A stretch of 7,270 nt of DNA, from assembly GCA_028707655.1 (NCBI GenBank), contig JAQWAN010000104.1, positions 1 to 7,270 on the forward strand, written 5' to 3'. The first letter of the stretch is position 1. The number at the start of each line of letters is the position of its first letter. Below, piece by piece: positions 6,431-7,270 of the stretch. This DNA is from Bacteroidaceae bacterium. Lineage in GTDB: Bacteria; Bacteroidota; Bacteroidia; Bacteroidales; Bacteroidaceae. The notes under the pieces were generated by a model. That model worked only from the letters and a program-made list of their open reading frames with translations. It was not told the DNA's origin and did not search any database. Position numbers and translations under genes: made by a program.

Positions 6431-6685
6431 TTATCCAAGTTTATTGACGTGCATAGCCAACTTAGATTTAAGGTTTGAAGCCTTATTCTTATGGATGATG
6501 TTTACTTTTGCTAACTTGTCAAGCATTTTAGCTATCTTAGGAAACAAAGTAGCTGCTTCGTTTTTGTCAGACATCAAGCGAATTTTTCTAATAGCATTAC
6601 GCATTGTTTTTGCATAATATCTATTATGAAGCTTTCTTTTTTGCTCTTGTCTAATTCTCTTAAGTGATGATTTATGATTTGCCAT
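6431..6685 (-). CDS. rpsT: 30S ribosomal protein S20
   Basis: S20 is a small primary-binding protein that binds 16S rRNA early in assembly of the 30S subunit. The 84-residue product has the expected length and composition: the N-terminal MANHKSSLKRIRQEQKRKLHN is the family signature, followed by a strongly basic all-helical chain (KTMRNAIRKIR, then a helix ending LDKLAKVNIIHKNKASNLKSK) with a single His-Lys-Asn-Lys-Ala segment near residue 65-70 that is typical of S20. The start codon is complementary to CAT 6683-6685; no Shine-Dalgarno sequence precedes it. It follows tRNA-Glu by 44 bases with no terminator or promoter box between them, so the two are probably made as one transcript from the promoter at 6859-6888. 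A palindromic hairpin follows the stop. Confidence 0.97.
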   Translation of the reverse strand: MANHKSSLKRIRQEQKRKLHNRYYAKTMRNAIRKIRLMSDKNEAATLFPKIAKMLDKLAKVNIIHKNKASNLKSKLAMHVNKLG

Positions 6686-6729
6686 CTCGACTAATCTTTT
6701 TTTAAATTCTTACTGTAATCTGTTTATTG

Positions 6730-6801
6730 TAGCCCGTAGGGGAGTCGAACCCCTCTTTCAAGAATGAAAATCTTACGTCCTAACCGATAGACGAACGGGC
6801 C
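6730..6801 (-). tRNA. tRNA-Glu (anticodon UUC)
   Basis: The minus strand folds into a complete 72-base cloverleaf. The acceptor GGCCCGT pairs with ACGGGCT (one G-U at the first pair). The D arm is GTCTATCGGTTAGGAC. The anticodon stem TAAGA/TCTTG closes the loop TTTTCAT, whose middle bases TTC read GAA and GAG codons. The T arm is AGGGG-TTCGACT-CCCCT, and the discriminator base is A at 6730. The 3' CCA is not encoded (the next bases are CAA) and must be added by CCA-adding enzyme. It sits directly upstream of rpsT on the same strand. Confidence 0.97.
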
Positions 6802-6858
6802 AAAGCTATATAACCTTTTCAGGTTTGCTATCAAGGCTTTGTATCTTGATTGCGGATG

Positions 6859-6888
6859 CAAAGATAGGCACTATTTTCATTCTAGCAA
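6859..6888 (-). promoter_or_regulatory. near-ideal Bacteroidota promoter for tRNA-Glu and rpsT
   Basis: On the minus strand TTG (6888-6886) is followed after 19 bases by TATCTTTG (6866-6859), an exact fit to the primary sigma factor consensus of this phylum, TTG-N19-21-TAnnTTTG. Transcription would start near 6855, about 54 bases before the tRNA. A strong promoter suits a tRNA and ribosomal-protein transcript. Confidence 0.78.
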
Positions 6889-7130
6889 ATGTTTGAGTAA
6901 AAAAAGTTGCTTTTGTTTTCTCTTTTTTTTTGATACTTCTGTAACACGTACAGTATCAGGTAGTTATTTACGGTGCTATTTTTTCCTCTATTTTGCTTTT
7001 TGCGCCCTTATGGCAGCATCTTCATTTTCATACTCGTTTTATAGGAGACCGGTTTATGGGTTTATTTTTAATTTATTGCTTGTTGCGTGTGGATAGTAGG
7101 GGCAATTATTCTGTTTTCGTTTATTTTTCG

Positions 7131-7138
7131 TAGCTTTG
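7131..7138 (+). promoter_or_regulatory. predicted -7 promoter box of recO
   Basis: TAGCTTTG matches TAnnTTTG exactly. No TTG stands 19-21 bases upstream; the nearest candidate, CTG at 7111-7113, is 17 bases away. A start of transcription near 7142 would leave only about 6 bases before ATG 7148, or 15 before ATG 7157. Confidence 0.5.
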
Positions 7139-7147
7139 TTGTGAAGA

Positions 7148-7270
7148 ATGAAGTCTATGGATCAACAGCTAGAAGGTATTGTATTGCGCACCATTAAGTA
7201 TAACGATCGCTATTTAATAGCCGATATGTATACCAATAAATTGGGACGTGCCAGTTTTTTAGTACCCAAA
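7148..7270 (+). CDS. recO: DNA repair protein RecO, N-terminal part (3' truncated by window edge)
   Basis: RecO helps RecR load RecA onto SSB-coated single-stranded DNA in the RecFOR recombinational repair pathway, in the cytoplasm. The visible 41 residues match the start of the RecO N-terminal OB-fold: EGIVLRTIKYND, then YLIADMYTNKLGRASFLVPK, corresponding to the conserved GIVL-KYND-ADMYT-GRA-FLV pattern of Bacteroidota RecO. The frame stays open to the window end; the rest of the family's roughly 240 residues lies outside. Two in-frame ATGs are possible, 7148 (MKSMDQQ) and 7157 (MDQQ). I give the longer form, but the nearby -7 box and the family's usual N-terminal length make 7157 equally reasonable. 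Confidence 0.93.
   Translation, partial: MKSMDQQLEGIVLRTIKYNDRYLIADMYTNKLGRASFLVPK

Larger units (their letters stand above)
6802..7147. other. 346-base divergent intergenic region between tRNA-Glu and recO
   Basis: This region separates the minus-strand tRNA-Glu-rpsT transcript from plus-strand recO. It holds the promoter at 6859-6888 (minus) and a -7 box at 7131-7138 (plus). The rest, about 6900-7100, is T-rich on the plus strand with runs such as nine T near 6925-6933. A plus-strand frame from TTG 6839 to 7096 exists, but it overlaps the tRNA promoter and has low-complexity Phe/Cys/Ser composition, so I do not call it a gene. I see no repeat or RNA structure there. Confidence 0.6.

Noticed and set aside
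6839..7096. Plus-strand 85-codon frame beginning with TTG between tRNA-Glu and recO
   Set aside because: It has a weak TTG start, overlaps the near-ideal tRNA-Glu promoter, and its product is a low-complexity Phe/Cys/Ser/Tyr string from T-rich DNA with no recognisable domain.
1..7270. CRISPR array, prophage, restriction or toxin-antitoxin system
   Set aside because: No regularly spaced repeats, integrase, phage or toxin-like genes are visible; the recognisable genes are core housekeeping.

Overview
The window looks like ordinary chromosomal DNA from a member of the Bacteroidales (phylum Bacteroidota). The evidence is as follows. The GyrB, RecO, S20 and phosphoglycerate mutase proteins read like Bacteroides/Parabacteroides-type orthologues. 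Gene starts lack Shine-Dalgarno sequences and sit behind A/T-rich leaders. Several genes have the phylum-specific -7 promoter box TAnnTTTG, in one case with a correctly spaced -33 TTG. The DNA is AT-rich and uses the standard code. I cannot name the genus from the sequence alone.

Layout, left to right. Positions 2-148 (+) are the C-terminal end of an unidentified gene. Eight bases later comes a secreted 433-residue protein (157-1458, +) with an LPP20-like N-terminal segment; the two probably form an operon. A 184-base gap holds a 19-bp perfect inverted repeat and then a promoter for gpmI (1643-3157, +), the cofactor-independent phosphoglycerate mutase of glycolysis. A strong intrinsic terminator follows, and only 12 bases after its T-run begins a cysteine-rich DUF3109-type protein (3225-3806, +). 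A 401-base stretch without a convincing gene (3807-4207) contains several hairpins that compete for the same bases, and ends in a very strong bidirectional terminator shared with the convergent gyrB.

The right half is mainly on the minus strand. A near-ideal Bacteroidota promoter (6859-6888) drives tRNA-Glu(UUC), then rpsT (ribosomal protein S20), a palindromic hairpin, and gyrB (DNA gyrase subunit B, full length with all catalytic motifs). Divergent from this block, recO (recombinational repair) begins at 7148 and runs off the window. Its -7 box lies so close to the start codon that the leader must be very short.

The recognisable genes are housekeeping: glycolysis, translation, DNA topology and DNA repair. 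I see no mobile element, CRISPR array, defence system or biosynthetic cluster, and I do not claim a new system. The places most worth a second look are the competing hairpins at 3833-3947, the perfect inverted repeat at 1492-1554, and the unidentified secreted protein with its upstream partner.
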